Made by a program: the position numbers and the translations under genes. DNA of 64,000 nucleotides from an uncultured Clostridium sp. (GTDB taxonomy: Bacteria; Bacillota; Clostridia; TANB77; CAG-508), in the NCBI GenBank assembly GCA_947648495.1, contig CANSOA010000005.1, forward strand, positions 31,459 through 95,458, read 5' to 3'. The notes beneath the pieces were generated by a model. That model searched no databases and had not been told where the DNA came from. It worked only from the letters and a program-made list of their open reading frames with translations. How positions within the stretch are numbered: the first letter of the stretch is position 1; the number at the start of each line of letters is the position of its first letter. Below are positions 52,419 through 61,402 of the stretch, piece after piece.

Positions 52419-53156
52419 ATGTTTCAAGACAAAAAAGTGATTATTTTTGATATGGATGGCACTTTAATTAATTCAGTTGGTATTTGGAATGAAGTAGATA
52501 AAAAATTAATAAAAAAATTTGGATTTTCAAACGAATTGGAAGATAAAGCCATTCAAAAACAGCGTGATACTTTACTACGTAAATTTAGCAAATCCGAAAA
52601 TCCTTATTTGGAATATTGTAAAACATTGGCACAAAAATATCAATCTAATTTGAAAGCAGAAGAAATTTTAAAATTACGTTATGAAATTGCCCAAGATTAT
52701 TTGAAAAATGTAATCGATTATAAACCACAGGCAGATAAATTGATTCAAAAATTAAAAGAGAATGGATTTATTTTGGCGATAGCAAGCACAACAAGGAAAC
52801 CGAATATGGATTTATATCGCACACAAAATAAAAATATGATGCATAAAGCCAAAATAGATGATTATTTTTCGCTGATTTTTACTAGGGAAAATGTTAAAGA
52901 AATGAAGCCAAATCCAGAGATTTTTTTGAAAGTTGTAGAAGAATTAAAGGTAAAAAAAGACGAAGTCCTAATCTTTGAAGATTCTTTAATCGGAATAGAA
53001 GCGGCTAAAAATGCGCAAATTCAAGTAGTAGCTGTGTATGATGAATATTCTGATGAAGAAAGAGAAAAAATTAATCAATTGGCAGATTATCAAATAAAAG
53101 ATTTTTCTGAAGTAGTGGAAATATTGGAAAAGGAGTTAATGAATGAACAAAATTGA
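52419..53156 (+). CDS. HAD-superfamily hydrolase
   Basis: 245 residues. Motif I FDMDGTLINS, motif II IASTTRK, motif III Lys in KEMKPNPEIF, motif IV FEDSLIGIEAAKNA: a beta-phosphoglucomutase-like phosphatase. Substrate cannot be told. Overlaps the next gene by 14 bases. Confidence 0.9.
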   Translation: MFQDKKVIIFDMDGTLINSVGIWNEVDKKLIKKFGFSNELEDKAIQKQRDTLLRKFSKSENPYLEYCKTLAQKYQSNLKAEEILKLRYEIAQDYLKNVIDYKPQADKLIQKLKENGFILAIASTTRKPNMDLYRTQNKNMMHKAKIDDYFSLIFTRENVKEMKPNPEIFLKVVEELKVKKDEVLIFEDSLIGIEAAKNAQIQVVAVYDEYSDEEREKINQLADYQIKDFSEVVEILEKELMNEQN

Positions 53157-53598
53157 TGAAAATGAAATCTACGATTTTTTCATTGCAGGAAGAACTAGAA
53201 ATAAAGAACAAATATTAAAAATCTGTGAAATTTTTGACCAACTTAATATCTCATATTATTGTTTTTTGAAAAACGAACAATCGCATGCAGAAGCAGGTTT
53301 GGATGTGAACGAAAATCCAGAAGAATTAATGAAAAAATTTGAGAATTTAAGCTTAGAAAGTGATGCGGTAAAAACAATTTTTAAACATGATATGGAAGCA
53401 GAAAAAAAGTCTAAAAACTTTTTATTAGTATTGCCTGCCGGAAAGTCTGCGCATATTGAGGCAGGTGTTGCGTATGGCTTAGGAAAGAAATGTTATGCCA
53501 TTGGAGAGTATGATGTGACCGATTCACTTTATTTAATTTTTGATAAAATATTTACAGATGAAAAGGAGCTTTTGGTGTTTTTAAAAGATTATAGATAA
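53143..53598 (+). CDS. Nucleoside 2-deoxyribosyltransferase-like protein
   Basis: 151 residues. DFFIAGRTRNKEQI, then KSKNFLLVLPAGKSAHIEAG and VAYGLGKKCYAIGEY follow the deoxyribosyltransferase fold with its conserved D/S...SxHxExG. Probably acts on nucleotide or sugar derivatives together with the HAD enzyme. Confidence 0.65.
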   Translation: MNKIDENEIYDFFIAGRTRNKEQILKICEIFDQLNISYYCFLKNEQSHAEAGLDVNENPEELMKKFENLSLESDAVKTIFKHDMEAEKKSKNFLLVLPAGKSAHIEAGVAYGLGKKCYAIGEYDVTDSLYLIFDKIFTDEKELLVFLKDYR

Positions 53599-53759
53599 AC
53601 GATTGCTAAGATTGCACTAAAAAACAGAAGTGTATTTGAAAAATGACTTATGGTAGCCATAATAAAATTAAAATTCTTCAAAGAATTAAATATTATTTGT
53701 GAAGATATTTCTTTTTATTATTTTCAAATTGTTAAGAAATATAGTAGTCTAGGAGTCCT

Positions 53760-54875
53760 ATGAAAAAACTAATCATCAGTCGTAAAGACTTAAAAAGTAA
53801 TTTAAAAATTATTCGAAAAAAGCTCAATTCTTCTGGAAAAGACGATTGCGGAAATTTTCCTAAAATCATTGCTGTTGTCAAAGGAAATGGAATGGGTTTA
53901 GGTTTAGTGCCATATTCTAAATTTTTGGTAAAAAACGGAATTGACTTTTTAGCAGTTGCCAATTTAGAAGAGGCTCTCACTTTAAGAAAAGCACACATCA
54001 CGCAAGAAATTTTAATGCTAACGCCAACATCAAAAGAAAACGAACTTCAAAAATTAATTCAAAATAAAATCACTTTAACCATCAGTACAAAAGAACAAAT
54101 TCAAATCCTAGAAAAAATCGCGCAAAACCAAGAATGCGAAATAAAAGCACATATCAAAATTGATACAGGATTTGGTCGCTATGGTTTTTTACACACCAAT
54201 CAAAAAGAAATTTTAGACACATTTAACATGTGCAACAAAATTAAAATTTCTGGTATGTACACCCATTTTGCAAGACCAATGGACGAGAAATTCACAACAA
54301 AACAATTTGACCGATTTTTAACTGTCATAAAATTTTTAAAGCAAGAAGGACAAAACGTAGGAATCTTGCACTGTTCTGAATCAATTGCCTTTTTAAAATA
54401 TCCTAGAATGCACTTAAACGCTGTACGAATTGGCTCACTGATACAAGGACGAACCTTAAATCCGGTCGAAGGCTTAAAAAAAATTGGGCAATTTAAATCC
54501 AGTATTCAAGAAATAAAAATCGTTCCAAAAGGATATAATATTAGTTATGGAAAGATGTATCAAACCAAAAGAGAAACCAAAATTGCGGTTCTGCCCGTTG
54601 GTTACATGGACGGCTTCAACATGCGAAAAGACAGAGATATCTTTTCACACAAAGAAAATATTTTATCCGTTGGAATTGAAATCAAAAAATTTTTCAAAGA
54701 CAATCGCATAAAAGTTTTGATTAATCATAAAAAATATAGTATAATAGGAAGAATTGGAATGTATCACGCAGTTGTCGACATAACAGACAGCGAAAACATT
54801 TCCATTCAAGACGAAGTACTTTTGGAAATTCCACCAATGCAAGTAAATAGTATGATTAGAAGGGAGTATCAATAA
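53760..54875 (+). CDS. alr: Alanine racemase-family PLP enzyme
   Basis: 371 residues. Fold-III PLP barrel with the cofactor Lys in AVVKGNGMGLG (usually VVKANAYGHG), HIKIDTGFGRYGF, MYTHFARP, the Tyr loop ISYGKMYQT and VGYMDGF. The C-terminal domain ends with GRIGMYHAVVDIT. It would make D-Ala for peptidoglycan. The altered Lys loop may mean a different substrate (for example Ser or another amino acid). Confidence 0.8.
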   Translation: MKKLIISRKDLKSNLKIIRKKLNSSGKDDCGNFPKIIAVVKGNGMGLGLVPYSKFLVKNGIDFLAVANLEEALTLRKAHITQEILMLTPTSKENELQKLIQNKITLTISTKEQIQILEKIAQNQECEIKAHIKIDTGFGRYGFLHTNQKEILDTFNMCNKIKISGMYTHFARPMDEKFTTKQFDRFLTVIKFLKQEGQNVGILHCSESIAFLKYPRMHLNAVRIGSLIQGRTLNPVEGLKKIGQFKSSIQEIKIVPKGYNISYGKMYQTKRETKIAVLPVGYMDGFNMRKDRDIFSHKENILSVGIEIKKFFKDNRIKVLINHKKYSIIGRIGMYHAVVDITDSENISIQDEVLLEIPPMQVNSMIRREYQ

Positions 54876-55888
54876 TGGAAAACGAAAATAAAAAAATGGG
54901 TTTTTTTGCAAGAATCAAAATTGCAGTCACCAAACTTGAAAATTATAGTCTCTTTTTAGAAGAAAAAACAGCGGTCGCAGTCAAATATTTTTTTCTAATT
55001 GTGCTACTTTTAGCAGTTACAATAGGAATTGTTGAAACGTATAGTATCATGAAAATGGTAAATAAAGGGTATCACTATATCCAAAATGAAATGCCAGATT
55101 TTTCCTATGAAAACGAAACCCTTCAATTTTCACAAAACATAACTTCCTATGATGAAGAATTTGATTTCTATATGATTGCTGACACAAGCGAAGACTTAAC
55201 ACCAGAAAAAATGCAAACCTACCGCAATCAAATTAAGTCAGTTGGAATTCTTTTTCTAAAAGACAAAGCGATTTATAAATCTGGAATTGAAGAAGTCGAA
55301 TATAAATATGCAGATTTTATAAATAAAAGTGGAATAACCACTTTAGACAAAGCGCAACTTATCCAAGAAATTAACTCTATTGGTAGGATGGGAATTGCTA
55401 TCACAGTATTTTTATTAATCGTAGTTGGAATCTATATTATTCAGCTCATTTCTATCTTCCTGGATTGGATAGTAATAGCGATATTTGCCTTTTTATCATC
55501 CAAAATTTGCAAAGTCAATCTGCCACTCAAAGGAGCCTTTCAAATTTCCATTTATGCACTCACACTTTCAATTATTTTGAGCATGCTCTACAACATTGCT
55601 TATTATTTGGCAGGTTTTTACACCGAATATTTCAGACTTGTTTATCTGCTAATTTCGTATGTTTATGTAGTAGCGGTTATATTAATGATGAAATCAGATT
55701 TACTAAAACAACAAGTCGAAATCGGAAAAATTATCGAAGTACAAAAGAAAATTCAAGAAGAATCAGAAAATCTAGAAGAAAAAGAGGAAGAGAAAAAAGA
55801 AAATAAAAAACCCGAAGAAAAAGACACAGAAAAGAAACCAGATGACAAGCCACTTGAGGGTGGTGAGCCAGATGGTTCTGAAATATAA
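54875..55888 (+). CDS. DUF1189 membrane protein
   Basis: 337 residues. N-terminal TM after KIAVTKLENYSLFLEEKTA, an extracellular domain with FLKDKAIYKSGIEE, four more TM segments (about 165-275), and a long Glu/Lys tail. Shares one base with the alr stop. Function unknown; often beside wall genes. Confidence 0.75.
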   Translation: MENENKKMGFFARIKIAVTKLENYSLFLEEKTAVAVKYFFLIVLLLAVTIGIVETYSIMKMVNKGYHYIQNEMPDFSYENETLQFSQNITSYDEEFDFYMIADTSEDLTPEKMQTYRNQIKSVGILFLKDKAIYKSGIEEVEYKYADFINKSGITTLDKAQLIQEINSIGRMGIAITVFLLIVVGIYIIQLISIFLDWIVIAIFAFLSSKICKVNLPLKGAFQISIYALTLSIILSMLYNIAYYLAGFYTEYFRLVYLLISYVYVVAVILMMKSDLLKQQVEIGKIIEVQKKIQEESENLEEKEEEKKENKKPEEKDTEKKPDDKPLEGGEPDGSEI

Positions 55889-55903
55889 AAGAAAGGAGAA
55901 AAT

Positions 55904-57721
55904 ATGAAAAATAACAAAGAAAATAACCCCAATAAAATTTTATTGACGATCATTTGTATTGTGATATTAGTAGGAGCCATAGCTGGAATCTTTTATTTAG
56001 ACAAAACCAAAAAAGAAGAAAAAGAACTTGCTTACACCGAACTTATCAAAAATATCAATGAAGGTCAAATTGAAAAAATCAAAATGACAACTGGAAGCAC
56101 CACGATAACCGTAACTTACAAAACCCTAAATGGAGAAGCAGGAACCGAAGAAAACGAAAAAGATAGGCAAAAAAGGGTCATTGTACCAAGCACACAAGCT
56201 TTTATCGAACTCGTACAAACCAAAGTAGACGAAAATGGCTTAGAAATCGAGCTAATCCAAGAAAGTACCAACCAATTATTAAAAGTTGCAGACACACTAT
56301 TTTCACTATTACCAACCATTTTACTAATTAGCTTAATGCTCATGATATTTAAAATGCAAGGGTTTGGTGGCGACAAAGAAAAGGTTTATGGCGGAGAAAG
56401 CAACAAAAAATCAGACATTCGTTTTAAAGACATTGCAGGTCTTGACGAAGAAAAAAATGAATTAATTGAAATCGTAGATTTCCTAAAAAAGCCCCAAGCT
56501 TATTTAGACATGGGCGCCAAAATTCCAAGAGGAATTCTACTTTATGGAAAACCGGGAACAGGAAAAACCTTGATTGCCAAAGCCATTGCAGGAGAAGCAG
56601 GAGTACCATTTATTTCCATGAGTGGTTCGGAATTTATTGAAATGTTTGCAGGACTTGGCGCATCACGTGTCAGAAAATTATTTGATAAAGCCAAAAAAAT
56701 GGCACCCGCCATTATTTTCATTGACGAAATTGACGCCATTGGGGCTAGAAGAAGTAGCAACAGTGGTGCAGAAACGGAAAATAATCAAACGCTAAATCAA
56801 TTATTAGTCGAAATGGACGGATTTGACACCAATGAAACCATCATTGTTTTAGCAGCGACCAACCGTCCAGAAATGCTTGACAAAGCACTTCTACGTCCTG
56901 GAAGATTTGACCGCCAAGTCACCATTCCAACCCCTGATTTAAACGGCAGAGAAGCCATTTTAAAATTGCACAGTGCCAACAAAAAATTTGCTGACGATGT
57001 TGATTTTCGTTCCATCGCAGGAGACACAGCGGGCTTTACTGGTGCTGAACTTGCCAACATTTTAAACGAAGCGGCCATCATTGCCACCAGAGAAAATCAC
57101 AATGCCATCACCAATGAAGACATTGAAAATGCTGTAAAAAAAGTCACCGTTGGTTTAGAAAAAGCAAATCGTGTCATTTCTGACAAAGACAAAAAATTGA
57201 CAGCTTATCATGAAGCAGGTCATGCGGTAGTCAGCAAATTTTTGGAGACACAAACAGCTGTAAAAGAAGTTTCCATCATTCCAAGAGGAGCTGCAGGCGG
57301 TTATACCATGTATAAAACCAATGAAGACAAATATTATGTCTCAAAAACAGAATTATTAGAAAAAATGGTTGCCTTAATGGGCGGGCGAGCAGCGGAAAAA
57401 ATTGCGCTAAACGAAATTTCAACAGGTGCCAGCAACGACATAGAAGTAGCAACAGGCATTGCCAAAGATATGCTAACGGTTTATGGCATGGACGACAAAT
57501 TAGGACCAATTTCCCTAAAAGTTGATGATCCATATGAACTACAAATTTTTGGTGAAAAAGTCATTGACGAAGTCGGAAATCAAATTCAAATTTTAATTGA
57601 AAATGCTTATGTAACAGCCCAACGCATTTTACGAGAAAATATGGATATTTTAGATAAAGTAGCAGAGGTCTTATTAGAAAAAGAAAAGATTTCCAGTGAA
57701 GAATTTGAAAAATTTTTTTAA
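55904..57721 (+). CDS. ftsH: ATP-dependent zinc metalloprotease FtsH
   Basis: 605 residues: two N-terminal TM segments with a small periplasmic part, AAA+ module (GKPGTGKT, FIDEIDAIGARR, SRH with LRPGRFDRQV) and protease with HEAGH. Degrades membrane proteins and short-lived factors. Lacks a long C-terminal tail. Confidence 0.97.
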   Translation: MKNNKENNPNKILLTIICIVILVGAIAGIFYLDKTKKEEKELAYTELIKNINEGQIEKIKMTTGSTTITVTYKTLNGEAGTEENEKDRQKRVIVPSTQAFIELVQTKVDENGLEIELIQESTNQLLKVADTLFSLLPTILLISLMLMIFKMQGFGGDKEKVYGGESNKKSDIRFKDIAGLDEEKNELIEIVDFLKKPQAYLDMGAKIPRGILLYGKPGTGKTLIAKAIAGEAGVPFISMSGSEFIEMFAGLGASRVRKLFDKAKKMAPAIIFIDEIDAIGARRSSNSGAETENNQTLNQLLVEMDGFDTNETIIVLAATNRPEMLDKALLRPGRFDRQVTIPTPDLNGREAILKLHSANKKFADDVDFRSIAGDTAGFTGAELANILNEAAIIATRENHNAITNEDIENAVKKVTVGLEKANRVISDKDKKLTAYHEAGHAVVSKFLETQTAVKEVSIIPRGAAGGYTMYKTNEDKYYVSKTELLEKMVALMGGRAAEKIALNEISTGASNDIEVATGIAKDMLTVYGMDDKLGPISLKVDDPYELQIFGEKVIDEVGNQIQILIENAYVTAQRILRENMDILDKVAEVLLEKEKISSEEFEKFF

Positions 57722-57742
57722 TAGAATAACGTAATTTTGTAG

Positions 57743-57766
57743 GGGCGATTATCAATCGCCCGCTTT
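57743..57766 (+). repeat. Repeated hairpin GGGCGATT-N3-AATCGCCC, copy 2
   Basis: Same 8-bp arms as at 40482-40500, here followed by GCTTTTT, so it could also terminate ftsH transcription. Confidence 0.7.
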
Positions 57767-57835
57767 TTGCAATATAAAAAATACATTAACGGATAAATTT
57801 ATTCTCAATATCAAAAAATCCATCTTTTAATCCAT

Positions 57836-59177
57836 TTATTTTTTGCTAAAATAATTAAAATGCGTCACCTTCATCAATTTTCCCAAACTTAAAACCAAAT
57901 TAAAAATTTCACTAAAATACATAGATAATAAATACCCATAAATACCAAACTTTGGCACAAGCGTGTAAATAAACAAAATGTTAATAAACAAATCCAAAAT
58001 ATTAATAATCATCACGTCATTTTGGGCATCCAGTCCTTTTAGAATATTGTCAATCACGCAATCAAGCAAAATAAAAATTGCAATTGGAGATAAAATTTTT
58101 ATGTAATAGGCAATCGAAGAATCCTTGTAAATCCACATTCCTAGATTGTCAGCAAAGAAAAACAAAAAAATAGTAACAACTGCCGAAATCGCAAGAGAAA
58201 TGATTAAAATGATGTACGTTATTTTCTGAATGGTTTTTTGCCTTTTTTGGGCATGATAAGCCGAAAATTCGGGAACAAATAGACCGCTAATTGAACTGAA
58301 AATCACGTTTGGAAAAATCACAATCGGCATTGCCATTCCGTTAATTTCACCGTAAATCGTTAAGGCTTGTGAGCAGTTCATTTTACCTTTTTCAAAACTA
58401 AGAGGAATAATCATTTGTTTTAAGGTTGACAAGCCCGAACGAATAAACGAAGTAATCGCAACAGGTACAGAAATTTTGAAGATTTTTCTGTTGTAATAAT
58501 TTGTGTTATGATGTATTAGATAGGGCGTTTTATAGATTCTCACATCATGTCTATATAAAGCATAATTGCACAAAAACGAAAAAATTTCTGAAATTAGGTC
58601 ACCCAGTATAAGCGAAAAACAGGCATATTCAAGTCCATTTGGCAAAAATAACTCTAAGAAAAATGCAGTAATCCATATTTTTATGATTTGTTCAAAAAAT
58701 TGGGCAATTGTAGATTTATACACACGCCTAATTGCCACAAAATAGCCAGAAATAGCTGCTGACATAGCAATAAATGGAAGAGCAATACACATCACGTACA
58801 CCACATTTTTAGAAACTTTTCCATGTAAACAAATTTGTGTAATAAAATCCGAAAATACGAAAAAAAGTAAGCTTGCCACAATCCCACAAACCAAACTGAT
58901 ACCAATACATCGTTTTGCAATCCTACGAACGCCTTCTTTATTACCAATCGCAAGTTCTTCCGAAACAAGACGTGTTACCGCTAAATTAATCCCAAATGTG
59001 CCAAGTGTAATCCCAAAAACATATACAGACATAACAAGATTAAACACGCCGAAGCATTTCTTTTCCAATTTTTTGTGTGATATAGCTATTAAAAAAAATA
59101 GCAAATATTCTAAAAAGAATCGAACTACAAGTTAATAAAAGGCTATTGAAAAGGAAGGTTTTAAGTTTTTTATTCAC
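57836..59177 (-). CDS. SpoVB-like polysaccharide flippase, read through a +1 shift at CGG
   Basis: GTG 59177 with AAAGGTG upstream. The first 42 codons (NKKLKTFLFNSLLLTCSSIL, then SYITQKIGKEML) reach an in-frame CGG (minus strand, first base 59051), after which the 0 frame stops within 3 codons. Dropping that C gives GVFNLVMSVYVFGITLGTFG and 12 or so further TM segments to TAA, 446 residues, the size of MviN/SpoVB-type flippases for lipid-linked wall or spore-cortex precursors. Without the shift the first TM helix would be missing. Confidence 0.85.
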
Positions 59178-59245
59178 GAAAATCACCTTTAAAAGTATAT
59201 GAAATGGGAAGAAAGATAGAACCGATGCGAGAAAATTTAAAACAC

Positions 59246-59274
59246 TTGACAAATTATGTAAAATATAATATAAT
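59246..59274 (+). promoter_or_regulatory. Promoter of the 154-residue orphan gene
   Basis: TTGACA (59246-59251) and TATAAT (59269-59274) with a 17-base spacer. Confidence 0.7.
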
Positions 59275-59308
59275 AAAAGTACAATATCAAGAAAGAGAGG
59301 TAACAAAA

Positions 59309-59773
59309 ATGGAAAAAAATAATTTTAGTTTCAAAGAACTTCAGCCCCAATTGGAGCAGATTAACAATTTTTGGTTGAATTTGGAAGAAGAAATTCGGCG
59401 GCTAGAGAAAAAGCAAATTGGTAAAATCGAGAAAGAAATCTTAAGCCTGTATTACAACCATATAATGAATAGACCGCAGAATCTTGAATGTGGTATTTGT
59501 GTAACGGATATAAGTGGTTTTTTCTGTAAAGAAGAAAGAAAAAACTATAATCAAATTTTGTCAGAATATACTTCTTCAAAAGAGAAAAGCGTAAGTGAAG
59601 AAATTACCAAAAGACTGTGCGATCATTTCAGCGGGATATTAGAATTCTTAAGCAAACCGAATGGAATACAATTTTGTATGGAGTCTCACGGGGAATTGAA
59701 GATGTTGTATCTTAAGAATGGTGATATAGCATTCGAAGACATGAAGTTTAAGTTTAATCTAAGACTTAAATAA
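59309..59773 (+). CDS. Orphan protein (154 aa) with tandem unshifted CGG codons
   Basis: RBS AGAGAGG. 154 residues: an N-terminal coiled coil, then CGICVTDISGFFCKEERKNY and a helical C-terminal half. Family not recognised. It contains CGG CGG at 59396-59401 in frame (EIRRLEKK) with an open frame on both sides; a +1 shift there meets TAG at once. It has its own promoter and terminator and may be a recent acquisition. Confidence 0.6.
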   Translation: MEKNNFSFKELQPQLEQINNFWLNLEEEIRRLEKKQIGKIEKEILSLYYNHIMNRPQNLECGICVTDISGFFCKEERKNYNQILSEYTSSKEKSVSEEITKRLCDHFSGILEFLSKPNGIQFCMESHGELKMLYLKNGDIAFEDMKFKFNLRLK

Positions 59774-59787
59774 GTTATAAAGAGCAC

Positions 59788-59822
59788 AAACAAAAAGAAG
59801 GGGGATTAGCCCTTCTTTTTGT
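59788..59822. terminator. Bidirectional terminator
   Basis: AACAAAAAGAAGGG pairs perfectly with CCCTTCTTTTTGTT around GGATTAG-type loop, between convergent genes. Confidence 0.85.
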
Positions 59823-59838
59823 TAATTTGTAAATTGAT

Positions 59839-60750
59839 TTATTTTTTCGCATTTTTTCCATCTATCATAACATCTTTTACAGCGCCTAAACTGCTTAATG
59901 CAGAAGTCGCTTCAAATGGAATAAAGATTTTATTAGCTTCACCTTTTGCCACTTCTTGAAGTGCCTCTAACGATTTTAATTGTACTAATTTTTCATTTGG
60001 ATCAGCATTTTTGATGGCATCATAAACCATTTGGATTTCTTTTGCTTTAGCGTCTGCTACTTGTTTGATAGCTTCTGCTTCACCAGTAGCACGTCTGATT
60101 TTTGATTCACGGTCAGCTTCAGCGTCTAAGATAGCAGCTTCTTTACGTCCTTCAGCAAGCGTGATGGCAGATTGTCTTTCACCTTCGGCTTGTAGAATTA
60201 AAGCACGTTTGTTACGTTCTGCATTCATTTGTTTTTCCATTGCATCACGAATGTCAGCAGGTGGTGTAATATCTTTGATTTCCACACGATCTACTTTACA
60301 ACCCCAAGCATCAGTTGCTTCATCTAAAATGACTCTTAATTTGTCATTAATAATATCTCTAGAACTAAAAGTTTGGTCTAATTCCATTTTACCAACGATG
60401 TCACGAATGGTTGTGATAGCTAAATATTCAATACCCTTTTTCAAGCTTTGAATTTCATAAACAGCTCTAGCAGGATCCGTGATTTTGTAAAATACAACGG
60501 TATCAATGGTAATCGTAACATTGTCTGAAGTGATAACACCTTGTGGTGGAATATCCATTGTTTGTTGCTTTAAGCTAACAACGGATCTTACGGTATCCAT
60601 AAAAGGTACAATGATGGTAAGTCCAGCTTCTGCTACTTTATGAAACTTACCTAATCTCTCTATAATGTAAACTTCTGATTGTCTAACAACTTTAATTGTT
60701 TTGATTGCTAAAATAATTAATATGATAAATAATACAAATAAAAACCCCAT
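59839..60750 (-). CDS. SPFH/stomatin-like membrane protein (QmcA type)
   Basis: 303 residues. N-terminal membrane helix, SPFH domain (EVYIIERLGKFHKVAEAGLT, VVSLKQQTMDIPPQGVIT) and the Ala/Glu-rich coiled coil ending with SLEALQEVAKGEANKIFIP. Forms oligomers in membrane microdomains. Usual partner of the NfeD gene next to it. Confidence 0.92.
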   Translation of the reverse strand: MGFLFVLFIILIILAIKTIKVVRQSEVYIIERLGKFHKVAEAGLTIIVPFMDTVRSVVSLKQQTMDIPPQGVITSDNVTITIDTVVFYKITDPARAVYEIQSLKKGIEYLAITTIRDIVGKMELDQTFSSRDIINDKLRVILDEATDAWGCKVDRVEIKDITPPADIRDAMEKQMNAERNKRALILQAEGERQSAITLAEGRKEAAILDAEADRESKIRRATGEAEAIKQVADAKAKEIQMVYDAIKNADPNEKLVQLKSLEALQEVAKGEANKIFIPFEATSALSSLGAVKDVMIDGKNAKK

Positions 60751-60763
60751 TTTTTATCCTCCT

Positions 60764-61189
60764 TTAAATAGGTTTTACGATGGCTTTCACACCATCTATT
60801 TTTTCGATGATAACTTTTGTATCTTGTGAAATCTGTGTGTCATCTGAAGATTTGGCTGACCAAACTTCGCCTCCAACTTTGATTTGACCTTTTCCTTCGA
60901 TTGGGTCAATTGTTTGAATGACTTTTCCGATTTTTCCTTCCATAGCATAAGCATTGGTCTTGTTTTCATCATCCGTTTTGGCAAATTGGTTGACAAATGG
61001 TCGTGTGGCAAATAGCAAAATAGATGAAGTAATCAAAAATACAGTGCCTTGTACGATAATATTATCAACAAATATACTCACAATCATGGTAATTAATGCG
61101 CCTACGCCAAACCAGAAAACAAGAAATCCGACAGTAAATATTTCAATAATAAAGAAAAATCCAGAAATAATTAACCAAAGTTTCCACAT
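60764..61189 (-). CDS. NfeD-family membrane protein
   Basis: 141 residues: three or so TM segments (about 4-75), then an OB-fold domain with GKIGKVIQTIDPIEGKGQIK and VGGEVWSAKS, the NfeD signature. Thirteen bases upstream of the SPFH gene in one operon. Confidence 0.9.
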   Translation of the reverse strand: MWKLWLIISGFFFIIEIFTVGFLVFWFGVGALITMIVSIFVDNIIVQGTVFLITSSILLFATRPFVNQFAKTDDENKTNAYAMEGKIGKVIQTIDPIEGKGQIKVGGEVWSAKSSDDTQISQDTKVIIEKIDGVKAIVKPI

Positions 61190-61402
61190 AAAAAATCACC
61201 TCACTTTTTTATTTTTGAGAACGCTTATGTAAAATTATATAACTATTATACTACAAAAGAACAAAAAAATAAAGTGTTTTTAAAAATATTTTTAAAAATA
61301 ATGTAAAAATTTAAAATATTTTAATTTTTTTTGTATTTTCTTTACAAGGGATGTCGTTTATGATATGATGACTAAGAAACAAAACTAAATAAAGAGGAAA
61401 TT

